DNA from: Paenisporosarcina macmurdoensis
Lineage (GTDB): Bacteria > Bacillota > Bacilli > Bacillales_A > Planococcaceae
Direction: 5' to 3'
Assembly: GCF_042658845.1 (NCBI RefSeq)
Contig: NZ_JBHSRI010000003.1
Span: 62,001-126,000, forward strand
Length of the DNA stretch: 64,000 nucleotides
This document shows positions 26,593-35,282 of this stretch, piece after piece (positions within the stretch are counted from its first letter, which is position 1; each line of letters opens with the position of its first letter). Below the pieces are notes generated by a model. That model did not search any database. It saw only the letters and a list, made by a program, of their open reading frames with translations, and had not been told where the DNA came from. The translations under genes were made by a program, and so were the position numbers.

Positions 26593-28224
26593 TTATTCTT
26601 CGATTGAAGCCCACTTGTAACTAAACTCTGCGCCCGTTGGATGCACGAGAACTCCTTTGATTTTTTCTCTAATCAGGATGGACTCACCCTCTTGATAAAG
26701 TGGTGCAATTGCTGCATCTTCTTCTAATAACATTTTTTCAAGAGATAATAACATTTCATAACGCTTAGCAAGATCAGATTCTATTCTTGCTTGTGCTACT
26801 AATTTATCTAACTCTGGATTGTAGTAATCCATACGGTTAGCTGATCCATCTTTTAACCACATATCAAGATAAGTCATCGGGTCACTGTAATCTGGTCCCC
26901 ATGAAGATAGTGATAAATCATATTCGATGGCTTTTTCAATTTCTAGACGTTGTGCGAAAGGAACTGCTTTGATTTCCAATTTCATTCCTGGAAGATTGTC
27001 TTCAAGTTGTGCTTGAATGTATTCAGCTACTTTCTTTTGATCATCTGAATCGGCAATGTTAATAGATACCGTTACATCTTTTTGACCCGTTTCTTTTAAG
27101 CCTTTTGTCCAAGCTTCTTGAGCTTCTTCAACTGTACCTGTATTGAAGTCACCATTTAGTTCACGGTAATCTTTATTATCTGGAGAGTTATAGAAACCTG
27201 CAGGAACAACTCCATTTAAAGGAGAAGAACCGTCTTTTAAAATAACATCCGTAAGGCCTTTTTTATCAATTGCCATATTAATTGCTCTACGAATATCTTT
27301 GTTCCCTAATACCGGATGGTTATGATTGAAACGTAGGAACACAAGTCCTGATTCTTGCATAGTTTGGAAGTTGGCATCATCTTTATATTGATCCACTAAG
27401 GCAGAACTTAATTCTACGCGATCTACTTTCTCAGTTTCATATAAGTTAGTCCCAGTTGAAGGGTCTTTTACAACATAGACGTTGATGTTATCCAACTGAA
27501 CTTCTTTTGCATCCCAATAATCTTCGTTCTTTTCATATTTCCATCCTTGCTCATGTGTCCATTCAACAAGTTTGAAAGGTCCGTTGAATAAAACACCGTC
27601 AGCTTCAAGTGCATATTGATCGCCTTTTTCTTCAACGAATTTTTGATTTTGTGGCAAGAATGTAGGGAATGTTAACAACGTTTGGAATAATGGATTTGCT
27701 GCTTCTAATGTTACTTCCAACGTTTTTTCATCAATTGCTTTTATGCCAAGTTCATCAGCATCTTTTTCTGCATTTAAAATGGCTTCAGCATTTTTAATGC
27801 CAGCAGTTACGAACATGAAAGCGTAAGGGCTGTTATCTTTCATTACACGTTTCCATGCATATTCGAAATCTTGTGCAGTAACTGGCTCACCGTTACTCCA
27901 TTTAGCATCTCGTAATGTGAATGTGTGTACAACTTTGTCTTCACTTTCTTCATGTTCAGTTGCTAATGCTTTTATTGGTAAGTTATTTTCATCTTGACGA
28001 TATAATCCTTCATTAATATTATTTAGAACTGTAAACGCAATACCGTCATGTGCTTTTGTAGAATCTAGTGTAGGTATATCGGCTGGCTCCGTGACATTTA
28101 GCGTTTGATTTACTTTATTATCTTCGTCTACTTTTTCAGTTGAATTACTAAAGTTACATCCAGATAATAAAAGTGCTGTTGCCATACCCAGTGTTAATGC
28201 TGAATTTTTTATCTTTCTCCTCAT
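26593..28224 (-). CDS. oppA: oligopeptide-binding lipoprotein OppA
   Basis: The 543-residue substrate-binding lipoprotein (SBP family 5) has a lipobox LLLSGC after a signal peptide starting MRRKIKNSALTLG. Family segments include ADIPTLDSTKAHDGIAF, DAKWSNGEPVTAQDFEYAWKR and SSWGPDYSDPMTYLDMW. It binds peptides outside the membrane and hands them to OppBCD. ATG at 28224 is chosen over 28260 because GGGGGCAGGA precedes it and it begins the signal peptide. A promoter (28260-28288) and a perfect CodY box (28300-28314) lie just upstream. Confidence 0.93.
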   Translation of the reverse strand: MRRKIKNSALTLGMATALLLSGCNFSNSTEKVDEDNKVNQTLNVTEPADIPTLDSTKAHDGIAFTVLNNINEGLYRQDENNLPIKALATEHEESEDKVVHTFTLRDAKWSNGEPVTAQDFEYAWKRVMKDNSPYAFMFVTAGIKNAEAILNAEKDADELGIKAIDEKTLEVTLEAANPLFQTLLTFPTFLPQNQKFVEEKGDQYALEADGVLFNGPFKLVEWTHEQGWKYEKNEDYWDAKEVQLDNINVYVVKDPSTGTNLYETEKVDRVELSSALVDQYKDDANFQTMQESGLVFLRFNHNHPVLGNKDIRRAINMAIDKKGLTDVILKDGSSPLNGVVPAGFYNSPDNKDYRELNGDFNTGTVEEAQEAWTKGLKETGQKDVTVSINIADSDDQKKVAEYIQAQLEDNLPGMKLEIKAVPFAQRLEIEKAIEYDLSLSSWGPDYSDPMTYLDMWLKDGSANRMDYYNPELDKLVAQARIESDLAKRYEMLLSLEKMLLEEDAAIAPLYQEGESILIREKIKGVLVHPTGAEFSYKWASIEE

Positions 28225-28259
28225 ATTCCTGCCCCCTATATTTCTCTCAATTTTTAACA

Positions 28260-28288
28260 ATCATAATAGTTATTTTCATATAAAGCAA
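28260..28288 (-). promoter_or_regulatory. probable oppA promoter
   Basis: On the minus strand, TTGCTT (28288-28283) and TATGAT (28265-28260) are separated by 17 bases, giving a start site near 28253, about 30 bases before the ATG. Confidence 0.5.
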
Positions 28289-28299
28289 TTTAAAATTCA

Positions 28300-28314
28300 A
28301 ATTTTCTGAAAATT
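28300..28314. promoter_or_regulatory. perfect CodY box (15/15 match)
   Basis: AATTTTCTGAAAATT matches the consensus AATTTTCWGAAAATT at every position. It lies 12 bases upstream of the probable oppA -35 and 49 bases ahead of the divergent DUF3899 gene. CodY represses peptide uptake genes in rich conditions in other Bacillales. Confidence 0.8.
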
Positions 28315-28362
28315 TTTACCCTATGGTAATGTATAAGAATATCAAGAAAGGAAAGTTTACCT

Positions 28363-28737
28363 ATGAAATTTAGAAATATACTAATTACCACTTCTTTAGT
28401 AGTCTCTTTGTCCCTCCCTTTTTTGCTACATCAAAGCTGGAGTTTTAGTAAATGGATGGATTCTCTTTTTTTAGTCGGGCTTTTACTATTAATCATTTAC
28501 GCAATCATGGTTCTCATTGAAGCTGAATTCTTCACCGCATTTATCAAAAGTTTCAAACATTTTTATGGGCGAATTAATAAAAAAGAACAACTTATAAGAG
28601 AAAGTGAAAAACGCTCAGATCACTCAGTTATGTATCGAAAAAGTTTTCCATCCAGGAAAAGTTTCTTCGAGATTGGCCTCCTGTTGTGCACAGTTAGTTT
28701 ACTCGCTTCAAGTGCCATTTATTACTTCGGAAGATGA
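28363..28737 (+). CDS. DUF3899 membrane protein
   Basis: This 124-residue protein matches DUF3899, with two N-terminal membrane helices (NILITTSLVVSLSLPFLL and SLFLVGLLLLIIYAIMVLI), a basic cytoplasmic loop (residues ~60-95) and a final helix (FEIGLLLCTVSLLASSAIYYF). Function is unknown. The ATG follows AAAGGAAAG. It starts divergently from oppA, sharing the intergenic CodY box, and its 3' end overlaps the convergent dipeptidase gene by 16 bases. Confidence 0.8.
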   Translation: MKFRNILITTSLVVSLSLPFLLHQSWSFSKWMDSLFLVGLLLLIIYAIMVLIEAEFFTAFIKSFKHFYGRINKKEQLIRESEKRSDHSVMYRKSFPSRKSFFEIGLLLCTVSLLASSAIYYFGR

Positions 28738-29654
28738 CGCATAAAGTTTTCATTTGCAAAACCTTTCACGAGATCTTCCGAGTAATTGTTTTTTAATAGT
28801 TCGTTTAATAAGTTTTGCTGCATCGATGCATCTTCCAAATCAATAATCTTTGTTGTGATTCCGTCAAAATCAGAACCGAGTCCGATGTTTTTTTCCCCAC
28901 CTAAGGCACAGAAATGATCAATATGTTCAATTAAATTACTCATTGTGACATTGTCCTTATCCTTCACAAACTGAGGACAGTAAACCATATGTACCATTGC
29001 ATCTTTTTCAAACATCGCTTTCGCTTGGTCGTCAGTTAAGTTTCTGACGTGATTCATGATCGCCTTAGAGTTTGAATGACTAGCAATCGGATATGTTGCT
29101 ATGTTCATTACATCCCAAAACGCTTTCTCACTTAAATGGGAAACGTCTGTTAACAACTTGTGTTTATTGTTAAATGCTACGATTCCTTCTCCAAACTCAG
29201 TTAAACCAGCACCACGCTTTTCCTTTGCTCCATCTGCTGCTAAATTCGCATTATTCCATGTTAACCCCACTGAACGTACACCTAATTGATATAAAATCGA
29301 GAGCTTTTTCAAATCATTGCCGATAGCATCGACTCCTTCAAGAGTTAGTAGTGCACCAATTTCCTCATCTTGTAAGTTTTCAATATCTGACCACTCTTTT
29401 ATTAATTTCATCTCTGGATTATTTCCGAGAACATCCGTGTAGAAATAATGTATTTGATCAAGGGCTACTTGAAATTTTTGCTCAGCTCTCACATCTGGGA
29501 AAACAAAAAGCGCAAATGCTTGGACTTTAACCTTTCCTTTTATCAATCGTTCCTTATTCGTTTCCAGTTCTTTTGCATCTTTAAATTTGATCTTCCCTTG
29601 GGTTTGATAGAGTCTCAATAAAGCGTCACAGTGCAAATCAATAATTTTCAACAT
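28722..29654 (-). CDS. membrane dipeptidase, peptidase family M19
   Basis: The 310-residue zinc enzyme hydrolyses dipeptides, including ones with a D- or dehydro-residue. Metal ligands appear in IDLHCDALL (HxD), TLEGVDAIG (Glu), DVSHLS and IASHSNSK (His), and GLGSDFDG (Asp). There is no signal peptide, as in other bacterial cytoplasmic members. ATG at 29654 is preferred to 29660 because AAAGGA lies 6 bases before it. Its position near the opp operon fits breakdown of imported peptides. Confidence 0.9.
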   Translation of the reverse strand: MLKIIDLHCDALLRLYQTQGKIKFKDAKELETNKERLIKGKVKVQAFALFVFPDVRAEQKFQVALDQIHYFYTDVLGNNPEMKLIKEWSDIENLQDEEIGALLTLEGVDAIGNDLKKLSILYQLGVRSVGLTWNNANLAADGAKEKRGAGLTEFGEGIVAFNNKHKLLTDVSHLSEKAFWDVMNIATYPIASHSNSKAIMNHVRNLTDDQAKAMFEKDAMVHMVYCPQFVKDKDNVTMSNLIEHIDHFCALGGEKNIGLGSDFDGITTKIIDLEDASMQQNLLNELLKNNYSEDLVKGFANENFMRHLPK

Positions 29655-29988
29655 ACCCATTCCTTTCTTACCTTTTGTATTTTCATAGTCTATGGACGTT
29701 TTTTCTACTACTAATTAATATTCCTTCTATATAAAGTGTCTTGACACCTCGACCCGGTATAATCCTCTGTTATTACAACTTTTTGATATACATACATTTC
29801 GATGCTTTTTCGTTATCCCCTTTTTTATACTATAATTTACTCAAAATTCGACTTTAACTTTTTTTACCAATTACTTTTTTAATATAATTAAAATTCTAAT
29901 AATTCTGCAAAATACCTTTACTTTGACGAAGTAATATCCTTTAATAGAGATTAGTTACAAAATTCTAATAATATTTGGGGGTAGAAGA
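29655..29988. other. liv operon leader with CodY-like sites
   Basis: No gene is present. A 14-mer AAAATTCTAATAAT occurs at 29890 and 29959; as CodY boxes they differ from consensus at 4 and 5 of 15 positions (29890-29904, 29959-29973). A TTGACG (29923-29928) is a possible -35 element with a weak -10. The region is AT-rich with T-runs. Confidence 0.45.
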
Positions 29989-31143
29989 ATGAGAAAGATT
30001 GCTAAAAAGTCATATCTATTAATCTCTGTTTTCATGCTAATTTTATTAGCTGCATGTAGTGGAGCAGATACTACGGGTGATGGAGATTCAAAAAATGCTG
30101 ATGGAACTGTAACAGCAAAAATTGGGGTCATTTCGTATTTATCTGGACCTGGTGCAGCATATGGTGAAGCAATCACGAATGGTTTTAACTTAGCTTTAGA
30201 TGAAATTAATGAAAAAGGTGACGTTAAAATTGAACTAGTTATTGAAGATTCAGCTGGTAAGCAAGAGCAAGCATTAACAGTTGCTCAGAAGTTAATGAGT
30301 GACGATGATATTGTTGCTTTATTAGGACCAACATTAAGTACAGAAATGAATGTTGTTGCTCCGGAAGCTGACTTAAACGGTATTCCAATTATGGGAACTT
30401 CTACGACAGCAGCTGGAATTCCTCAAATCGGAGAATATGTATTCCGAAATTCTTTACCTGAATCATTAGCAATCCCCGCTGCTTTGGAAAAAGCAGTTGC
30501 CGCAGAAGATGCTAAGACAGTTGCTATCCTTTATGGAAATGACGATTTATTCACAAAGTCTGGCTTCGACACAATGAAAGAAGAAGCTGAAAACATGGGA
30601 CTTGATATTTTAACAATTGAAACTTTCCAAAAAGGTCAGTCGGACTATAATGCACAACTGACAAAAATTAAGGATCTTAATCCAGACTTAATTTTAGCTT
30701 CAGCTCTTTACAATGAAGGTGCGGTTATCATGGACCAAGCTAGAAAAATGGGAATTGACGTACCATTCGTAGGCGGTAATGGCTTTAACTCGCCTCAAGT
30801 TATTGAAATTGCTGGTGACGCTGCAGAAGGTCTAATTGTTGCAACACCTTGGTTTGGTGACAAAGACGAACCTAAAGTACAAGAATTTGTTAAGAAATAC
30901 GAAGAAGAATACGGTGCTAAACCAGACCAATTCGCAGCACAAGCTTATGATGCACTTTATATCATGGCAGAAGGCTTAAAAAATGCTGGTGAAGCTGATC
31001 GCGATGCTCTTCGTGATGCACTTGCAGAAATTAAAGATTTAGATGGAGTACTTGGTAAATTCTCCTTTGATAAAGACGGAGATGTAGTGATGGAGCCAAC
31101 GGTACTTGTAATTAAAGAAGGCAAGTTCCAATTATTCGAGTAA
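29989..31143 (+). CDS. branched-chain amino-acid ABC transporter substrate-binding lipoprotein (LivJ-type)
   Basis: The 384-residue lipoprotein has a lipobox LLAACS after a signal peptide and a two-lobe periplasmic-binding fold of the Leu/Ile/Val-binding family. KIGVISYLSGPGAAYG opens the first lobe, GPTLSTEMNVVAPEA and TSTTAAGIPQIGEYVFRN line the ligand site, and PDQFAAQAYDALYIM the second lobe. TTGGGGG precedes the ATG. It is the first gene of livJHMGF. The ligand could be Leu/Ile/Val or another amino acid or amide. A strong hairpin separates it from the permease genes. Confidence 0.92.
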   Translation: MRKIAKKSYLLISVFMLILLAACSGADTTGDGDSKNADGTVTAKIGVISYLSGPGAAYGEAITNGFNLALDEINEKGDVKIELVIEDSAGKQEQALTVAQKLMSDDDIVALLGPTLSTEMNVVAPEADLNGIPIMGTSTTAAGIPQIGEYVFRNSLPESLAIPAALEKAVAAEDAKTVAILYGNDDLFTKSGFDTMKEEAENMGLDILTIETFQKGQSDYNAQLTKIKDLNPDLILASALYNEGAVIMDQARKMGIDVPFVGGNGFNSPQVIEIAGDAAEGLIVATPWFGDKDEPKVQEFVKKYEEEYGAKPDQFAAQAYDALYIMAEGLKNAGEADRDALRDALAEIKDLDGVLGKFSFDKDGDVVMEPTVLVIKEGKFQLFE

Positions 31144-31193
31144 AACTAGTAGGTTCTGAGTCTTACTTTGGTGTCGAGAAGTCTAGTTAGATT

Positions 31194-31224
31194 AAATGGC
31201 AAAAGCACAATGCTTTTGCCATTT
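31194..31224 (+). terminator. hairpin between binding-protein and permease genes
   Basis: A perfect 14-bp stem (31194-31207 with 31211-31224) with a CAA loop is followed by no real T-run. It resembles the partial terminators that raise binding-protein mRNA relative to the rest of an ABC operon. Confidence 0.75.
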
Positions 31225-31331
31225 AACCTATACATTTCACTTTTATTTAAACTTCTTCGAGTTCCCTCTTTCACTAAGACTCTTATCACCACGCAAAGTT
31301 TAAAAATTTAAAAGGTAAAGGGTGATATATC

Positions 31332-32216
31332 TTGTTATTAGAGCAACTAATTAATGGAATAACACTAGGAAGCATTTATGCAATTGTTGCCCTTGGATTC
31401 ACTCTTGTTTTCGGGGTACTTGGTATCATTAATATGGCGCACGGTGAAATCTTCATGATTGGTGCTTTTATCGGTGTATTGGTTACCAGTGTTTTGGGTT
31501 TGCCATTGTGGGTTGCGTTTATCGCAGCAATTGCCGTAACAGCTATTTTGGGATACATGCTTGAACGAATTGCGCTACGCCCTCTTCGTGGAAAGCAAGG
31601 CGTTTCCCATCTCGCGCCATTAATAAGCACCATTGGCGTATCTATTTTACTAGAAAATCTGTCCCATCATATATTTGGTGCAGGGAACCATCCTTTCCAA
31701 AATTCCTTTGCAGAAATCCAAATACAGATTGGGTCAATTACCATATACATTGTACAAATTTTAATATTCGTCATTTCGATTGCGCTGATGTTGATTCTTT
31801 CTTACTGGCTTTCAAAAACAAAAGCAGGTAAGGCCCTTCGCGCAACTGCTGAAAATTTAGAAACGGCCAGTCTCCTTGGTGTCAATACGAAAAGAACCAT
31901 AACGACAACGGTTATTATTGCTTCTGCACTCGGTGGAATAGCGGGTATTTTAGTAGGAATGGCATTTAACTCTGTTAACCCGCAAATGGGATTATCCATG
32001 GGACTTAAGGGATTAGCCATTATCATTTTAGGTGGTATGGGGAATGTCAAAGGTGCGATGGCAGGAGGATTACTTCTTGGGTTAGCTGAAACTATGATTG
32101 TTGCTTACGGAGATTCCGGATACCGTGACGCTGTAGCCTTTATTACAATCATCGTTATTCTTCTAGTAAGACCACAGGGGCTCTTCGGTAAAAATACCTC
32201 TGAGGCAGGAAGGTGA
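31332..32216 (+). CDS. livH: branched-chain amino-acid ABC permease LivH
   Basis: The 294-residue membrane protein has about eight helices and the LivH pattern: LINGITLGSIYAIVALGFTL at the start, GIINMAHGEIFM, and a C-terminal LAIIILGGMGNVKGAMAGG. Start is TTG, preceded by AAAGGGTGAT. It forms the channel with LivM. It ends five bases before livM begins. Confidence 0.93.
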   Translation: MLLEQLINGITLGSIYAIVALGFTLVFGVLGIINMAHGEIFMIGAFIGVLVTSVLGLPLWVAFIAAIAVTAILGYMLERIALRPLRGKQGVSHLAPLISTIGVSILLENLSHHIFGAGNHPFQNSFAEIQIQIGSITIYIVQILIFVISIALMLILSYWLSKTKAGKALRATAENLETASLLGVNTKRTITTTVIIASALGGIAGILVGMAFNSVNPQMGLSMGLKGLAIIILGGMGNVKGAMAGGLLLGLAETMIVAYGDSGYRDAVAFITIIVILLVRPQGLFGKNTSEAGR

Positions 32217-32220
32217 TGTC

Positions 32221-33201
32221 ATGTTAGCAGAATTACTAAATCCATATCATTTACAAATTGCTTCCTTTATCATGATTAACATCATTTTAGGAATAAGCAT
32301 TTACATAACTCTTTCTTCTGGTCAGTTATCATTGGGAAATGCAGGTTTTATGGGCATCGGGGCTTACACCTCCGCCTTGTTAACCATTCATTTTGAAGTA
32401 CCGATTATCATTGGTGTGATTCTAGGTGCATTAGTTGCAGGTATATTTGGAATATTAATTGGTATTCCTGCTCTCAGATTATCTGGAGTTTACTTAGCCA
32501 TTGCCACTCTAGGTTTCGGTGAAGTCATTCGCGTAATATTTGTTAACTGGGAATCTGTTACGCAAGGAGCTGTAGGGCTATCAGGCGTGCCACATCTCGG
32601 TAGAGAACTTTTTAAGACTGTAACAGCTATGGGATTTGAGCCAGAGATGCTTGGCTTAAGGAATAATCAAGTCGTCTATCTAATGGTCCTTACCCTTCTA
32701 GTTGTAATTAATATTTTTCTTGTATGGTTCTTTATTAGACAAAATAAATCACGTGTTGGACGTGCGTTCGCAGCGATTAAAATGGATGAGAAAGCTGCAG
32801 AATCCATGGGGATTAACATTACCTATTATAAAGTTTTGTCATTTACTCAAGGAGCGCTTTTAGCAGGCTTTGCAGGGGCTTTATATGCACATGTTATGGC
32901 GTATATCAGTCCAGCCGATTTCGCTTATCACCGCGCAATAGAAATTCTAATCTTCTCCGTGTTTGGTGGTAGTGAAGTAATTTGGGGTGCCATATTCGGA
33001 GCCGCATTTATGACGATTTTGCCAGAAGCATTACGCGTGATTAGTGAATATCGCTATATGATTTATGGTGTTATTCTTATTTTAATGATGGCATTCCGCC
33101 CTCAAGGTATTATCGATGTATCGTTCTTGAAATGGCTTAAAAAAATGATCAAGTTTAGAAGGGGGACCGACCATGGTACTGGAACTAAAAAACATAACTA
33201 A
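32221..33201 (+). CDS. livM: branched-chain amino-acid ABC permease LivM
   Basis: The 326-residue permease has the LivM signature LSSGQLSLGNAGFMGIGAY, the EAA-like AFAAIKMDEKAAESMGIN loop and IEILIFSVFGGSEVIWG near the end. ATG follows AGGAAGGTG. It overlaps livG by 29 bases at the 3' end, in another frame, which suggests tight coupling. Confidence 0.93.
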   Translation: MLAELLNPYHLQIASFIMINIILGISIYITLSSGQLSLGNAGFMGIGAYTSALLTIHFEVPIIIGVILGALVAGIFGILIGIPALRLSGVYLAIATLGFGEVIRVIFVNWESVTQGAVGLSGVPHLGRELFKTVTAMGFEPEMLGLRNNQVVYLMVLTLLVVINIFLVWFFIRQNKSRVGRAFAAIKMDEKAAESMGINITYYKVLSFTQGALLAGFAGALYAHVMAYISPADFAYHRAIEILIFSVFGGSEVIWGAIFGAAFMTILPEALRVISEYRYMIYGVILILMMAFRPQGIIDVSFLKWLKKMIKFRRGTDHGTGTKKHN

Positions 33202-33946
33202 AAACTTTGGTGGAATCTCCGCTTTAACCGATGTATCTTTTAAAATTAATAAAGGTGAAATATTTGGTCTTATTGGTCCAAATGGAGCCGGAAAAACAAC
33301 GATGTTTAATGTGATTACGAACATGTTTCTTCCGACTTCTGGGGAAATTAATTTTCTTGGTGAAACGATATCAGGAATAAAACCACATAAAATTACCGAT
33401 AAAGGGATTTGTCGTACCTTCCAAAATATTCGACTCTTCTCTCAAATGACGGTTTTAGAAAATGTCTTAGTTGGAGGTCATTGCCGTAGTACCTCAGGCG
33501 TTTTAAGCAGTGTTTTTCGCACCAAATCTCAACGAACTGAAGAAGAAAACACACGAAAAGTAGCAACGGAGCTATTGGAATTAGTCGGTTTATCTAGCTA
33601 TGAAGATGTTATTGCAGAAAATTTAGCTTACGGGCAACAAAGAAGACTTGAAATTGCAAGAGCTTTAGCTAGTAACCCAAGCCTTCTCTTACTAGATGAA
33701 CCTGCCGCTGGAATGAATGAAACCGAAACTGACAACTTGTTTGAATTAATAAAAAAAGTGCAGCAACGAGGTGTAACCGTGTTATTAATCGAGCATGATA
33801 TGCCCTTTGTAATGAAACTTTGCGACCGAATTACAGTATTAAATTTCGGGAAAAAACTTGCCGAAGGAACGCCTGAAGAAATTCAGAACAACCCAGATGT
33901 TATTGAAGCATACCTCGGTTCAGAGGAGGACGATCAAATTGCTTAA
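33173..33946 (+). CDS. livG: branched-chain amino-acid ABC ATPase LivG
   Basis: The 257-residue ATPase has Walker A GPNGAGKTT, Walker B LLLLDEPAAGM, a signature-region YGQQRRLEIARAL, in which the usual SGGQ is YGQQ as in other LivG proteins, and the switch His in IEHDM. Its ATG follows AAGGGGG inside the livM end. It energises transport with LivF. Confidence 0.93.
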   Translation: MVLELKNITKNFGGISALTDVSFKINKGEIFGLIGPNGAGKTTMFNVITNMFLPTSGEINFLGETISGIKPHKITDKGICRTFQNIRLFSQMTVLENVLVGGHCRSTSGVLSSVFRTKSQRTEEENTRKVATELLELVGLSSYEDVIAENLAYGQQRRLEIARALASNPSLLLLDEPAAGMNETETDNLFELIKKVQQRGVTVLLIEHDMPFVMKLCDRITVLNFGKKLAEGTPEEIQNNPDVIEAYLGSEEDDQIA

Positions 33947-34649
33947 AGTAACGGGCATTGAAACTTTTTACGGAAAGATACAAGCGCTAAAAGGCGTGAG
34001 CCTTGAAGTAGAACAAGGAAAAGTTGTCACGCTTCTTGGTGCAAACGGAGCTGGCAAAACAACGACAATGAAAACGATTGCTGGTTTATTAAAACCTAAA
34101 ACAGGCACTGTTGAGTTTTTAGGAGAAAATATCACAGGGATGAGACCTGATCAACTACTAAGAAAAGGAATTGCCCTTGTCCCTGAAGGTCGAGCAATTT
34201 TATCAACGATGACCGTTTTAGAAAACCTAGAAATGGGTGCCTACCATCGGAATGATCATGATATTAAAAAAGACATTGAACAAGTAATGGAACAGTTCCC
34301 GATTTTAAAAGAACGTAGTGAACAGCTAGGTGGAACCCTTTCAGGGGGGCAACAACAGATGTTAGCCATTGCTAGGGCCTTACTTTCAAAACCAAAACTA
34401 TTATTGCTAGATGAGCCTTCAATGGGACTGGCACCTTTAATCGTCGCTGATGTTTTTAGAATGATTAGAGAAATTAAATCTTCAGGAACAACCGTCCTTC
34501 TGGTTGAACAAAATGCAAAACAAGCTTTAAAAGTGGCCGATTATGGCTACGTAATGGAAACAGGAAAGATCATAATAAATGGCGAGGCAAAAGACCTTCT
34601 AGAAGACCCACGAATTGTTGAAGCTTATCTTGGGAAAAAATCTAGTTAA
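33939..34649 (+). CDS. livF: branched-chain amino-acid ABC ATPase LivF
   Basis: The 236-residue ATPase has Walker A GANGAGKTT, signature LSGGQQQMLAIARAL, Walker B LLLLDEPSMGL and VEQN in place of the switch histidine motif, the normal LivF form. Start is TTG at 33939, ten bases after AGAGGAGG and inside the end of livG; the longer frame from 33858 is a by-product of overlap. It closes the operon, followed by a terminator. Confidence 0.92.
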   Translation: MLKVTGIETFYGKIQALKGVSLEVEQGKVVTLLGANGAGKTTTMKTIAGLLKPKTGTVEFLGENITGMRPDQLLRKGIALVPEGRAILSTMTVLENLEMGAYHRNDHDIKKDIEQVMEQFPILKERSEQLGGTLSGGQQQMLAIARALLSKPKLLLLDEPSMGLAPLIVADVFRMIREIKSSGTTVLLVEQNAKQALKVADYGYVMETGKIIINGEAKDLLEDPRIVEAYLGKKSS

Positions 34650-34654
34650 TAAGA

Positions 34655-34685
34655 AAAACCGGGCAAAGTGCGCCCGGTCCTTTTA
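34655..34685 (+). terminator. liv operon terminator
   Basis: ACCGGGC (34658-34664) and GCCCGGT (34672-34678) pair and CCTTTT follows. The same hairpin with its flanks stands behind the opu operon at 54790-54820. Confidence 0.85.
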
Positions 34686-34707
34686 GGAAGAGTAACCATA
34701 GTAACCT

Positions 34708-35095
34708 GTTGATTTCCGCTACGGTGGACGCTTTTCGCGGGCAGAAAACATCTGCTATTTCCGCAGAAGTCGCCACCTGCGCTTCAATCAACTAATATAG
34801 ATGGCAACTACGATTATAGGTTGGTTTAACTTAGAATCATTTATTCGTGACTAATCAATAAGCAATTGATTGATTTTCTTGTTGCTTACTACTCACTTCA
34901 TGGATTGTAGTGGAAGGCGGTGTGAAAACATCTGCTCCTGCGGTTACTCGTCGCAAAGATATTGGACGAATTACAGTTCGTCCAATATCTTTCCAGCGGG
35001 ATCAGCGGGACAGGTGAGACCCCGCAGATCGCGAAGCGACCGAGGAGGCTCACCGCCCGCCCCGCGGAAAGCGTCCGCTTGAAACGGAAATCAAC
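34708..35095. mobile_element. GC-rich inverted-arm repeat element, copy A (MITE-like)
   Basis: The 388-bp element begins GTTGATTTCCG..GGACGCTTTTCGCGGG and ends CCCGCGGAAAGCGTCC..CGGAAATCAAC, i.e. inverted ends of about 40 bp. The arms are GC-rich (GCGAAGCGACCGAGGAGGC) and enclose an AT-rich centre. It is largely the same sequence as 54844-55212, including 50 bases of left flank. It encodes nothing convincing. Copy A has a shortened left arm and an inserted hairpin (34955-34992) in the right arm. Class assignment is inferred. Confidence 0.65.
34955..34992. repeat. perfect 16-bp hairpin inside copy A
   Basis: AAAGATATTGGACGAA and its exact complement flank TTACAG. Copy B of the element lacks it, so it is an insertion specific to this copy. 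Confidence 0.8.
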
Positions 35096-35107
35096 AATAT
35101 TAATGAA

Positions 35108-35150
35108 TCGCTGGCGCTTGAAGCTAGACATAGTTACTCTAAGTTATATT
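35108..35150. repeat. dispersed intergenic element, copy 2 (partial)
   Basis: CGCTGGCGCTTGAAGCTAGA followed by CATAGTTACTCTAAGTT matches the core of 38301-38364 and 51150-51200. It abuts the end of the GC-rich element. Confidence 0.7.
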
Positions 35151-35282
35151 CAAGAGAAAAACTCCGGGAACAATCGGAGTTTTTCTTTCTATTCTCATTT
35201 AAATGAAAATTCGGTAAATGTCGTTGATAGAACGTATGTAGTCACCTATACTAAGTAAAAGCTTTTCGAAAGGAATAATCCA

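Noticed and set aside
34870..35258. Open frames of 70-98 codons on both strands
   Set aside because: They lie inside the GC-rich inverted repeat, lack ribosome sites, and are not preserved in the second copy.
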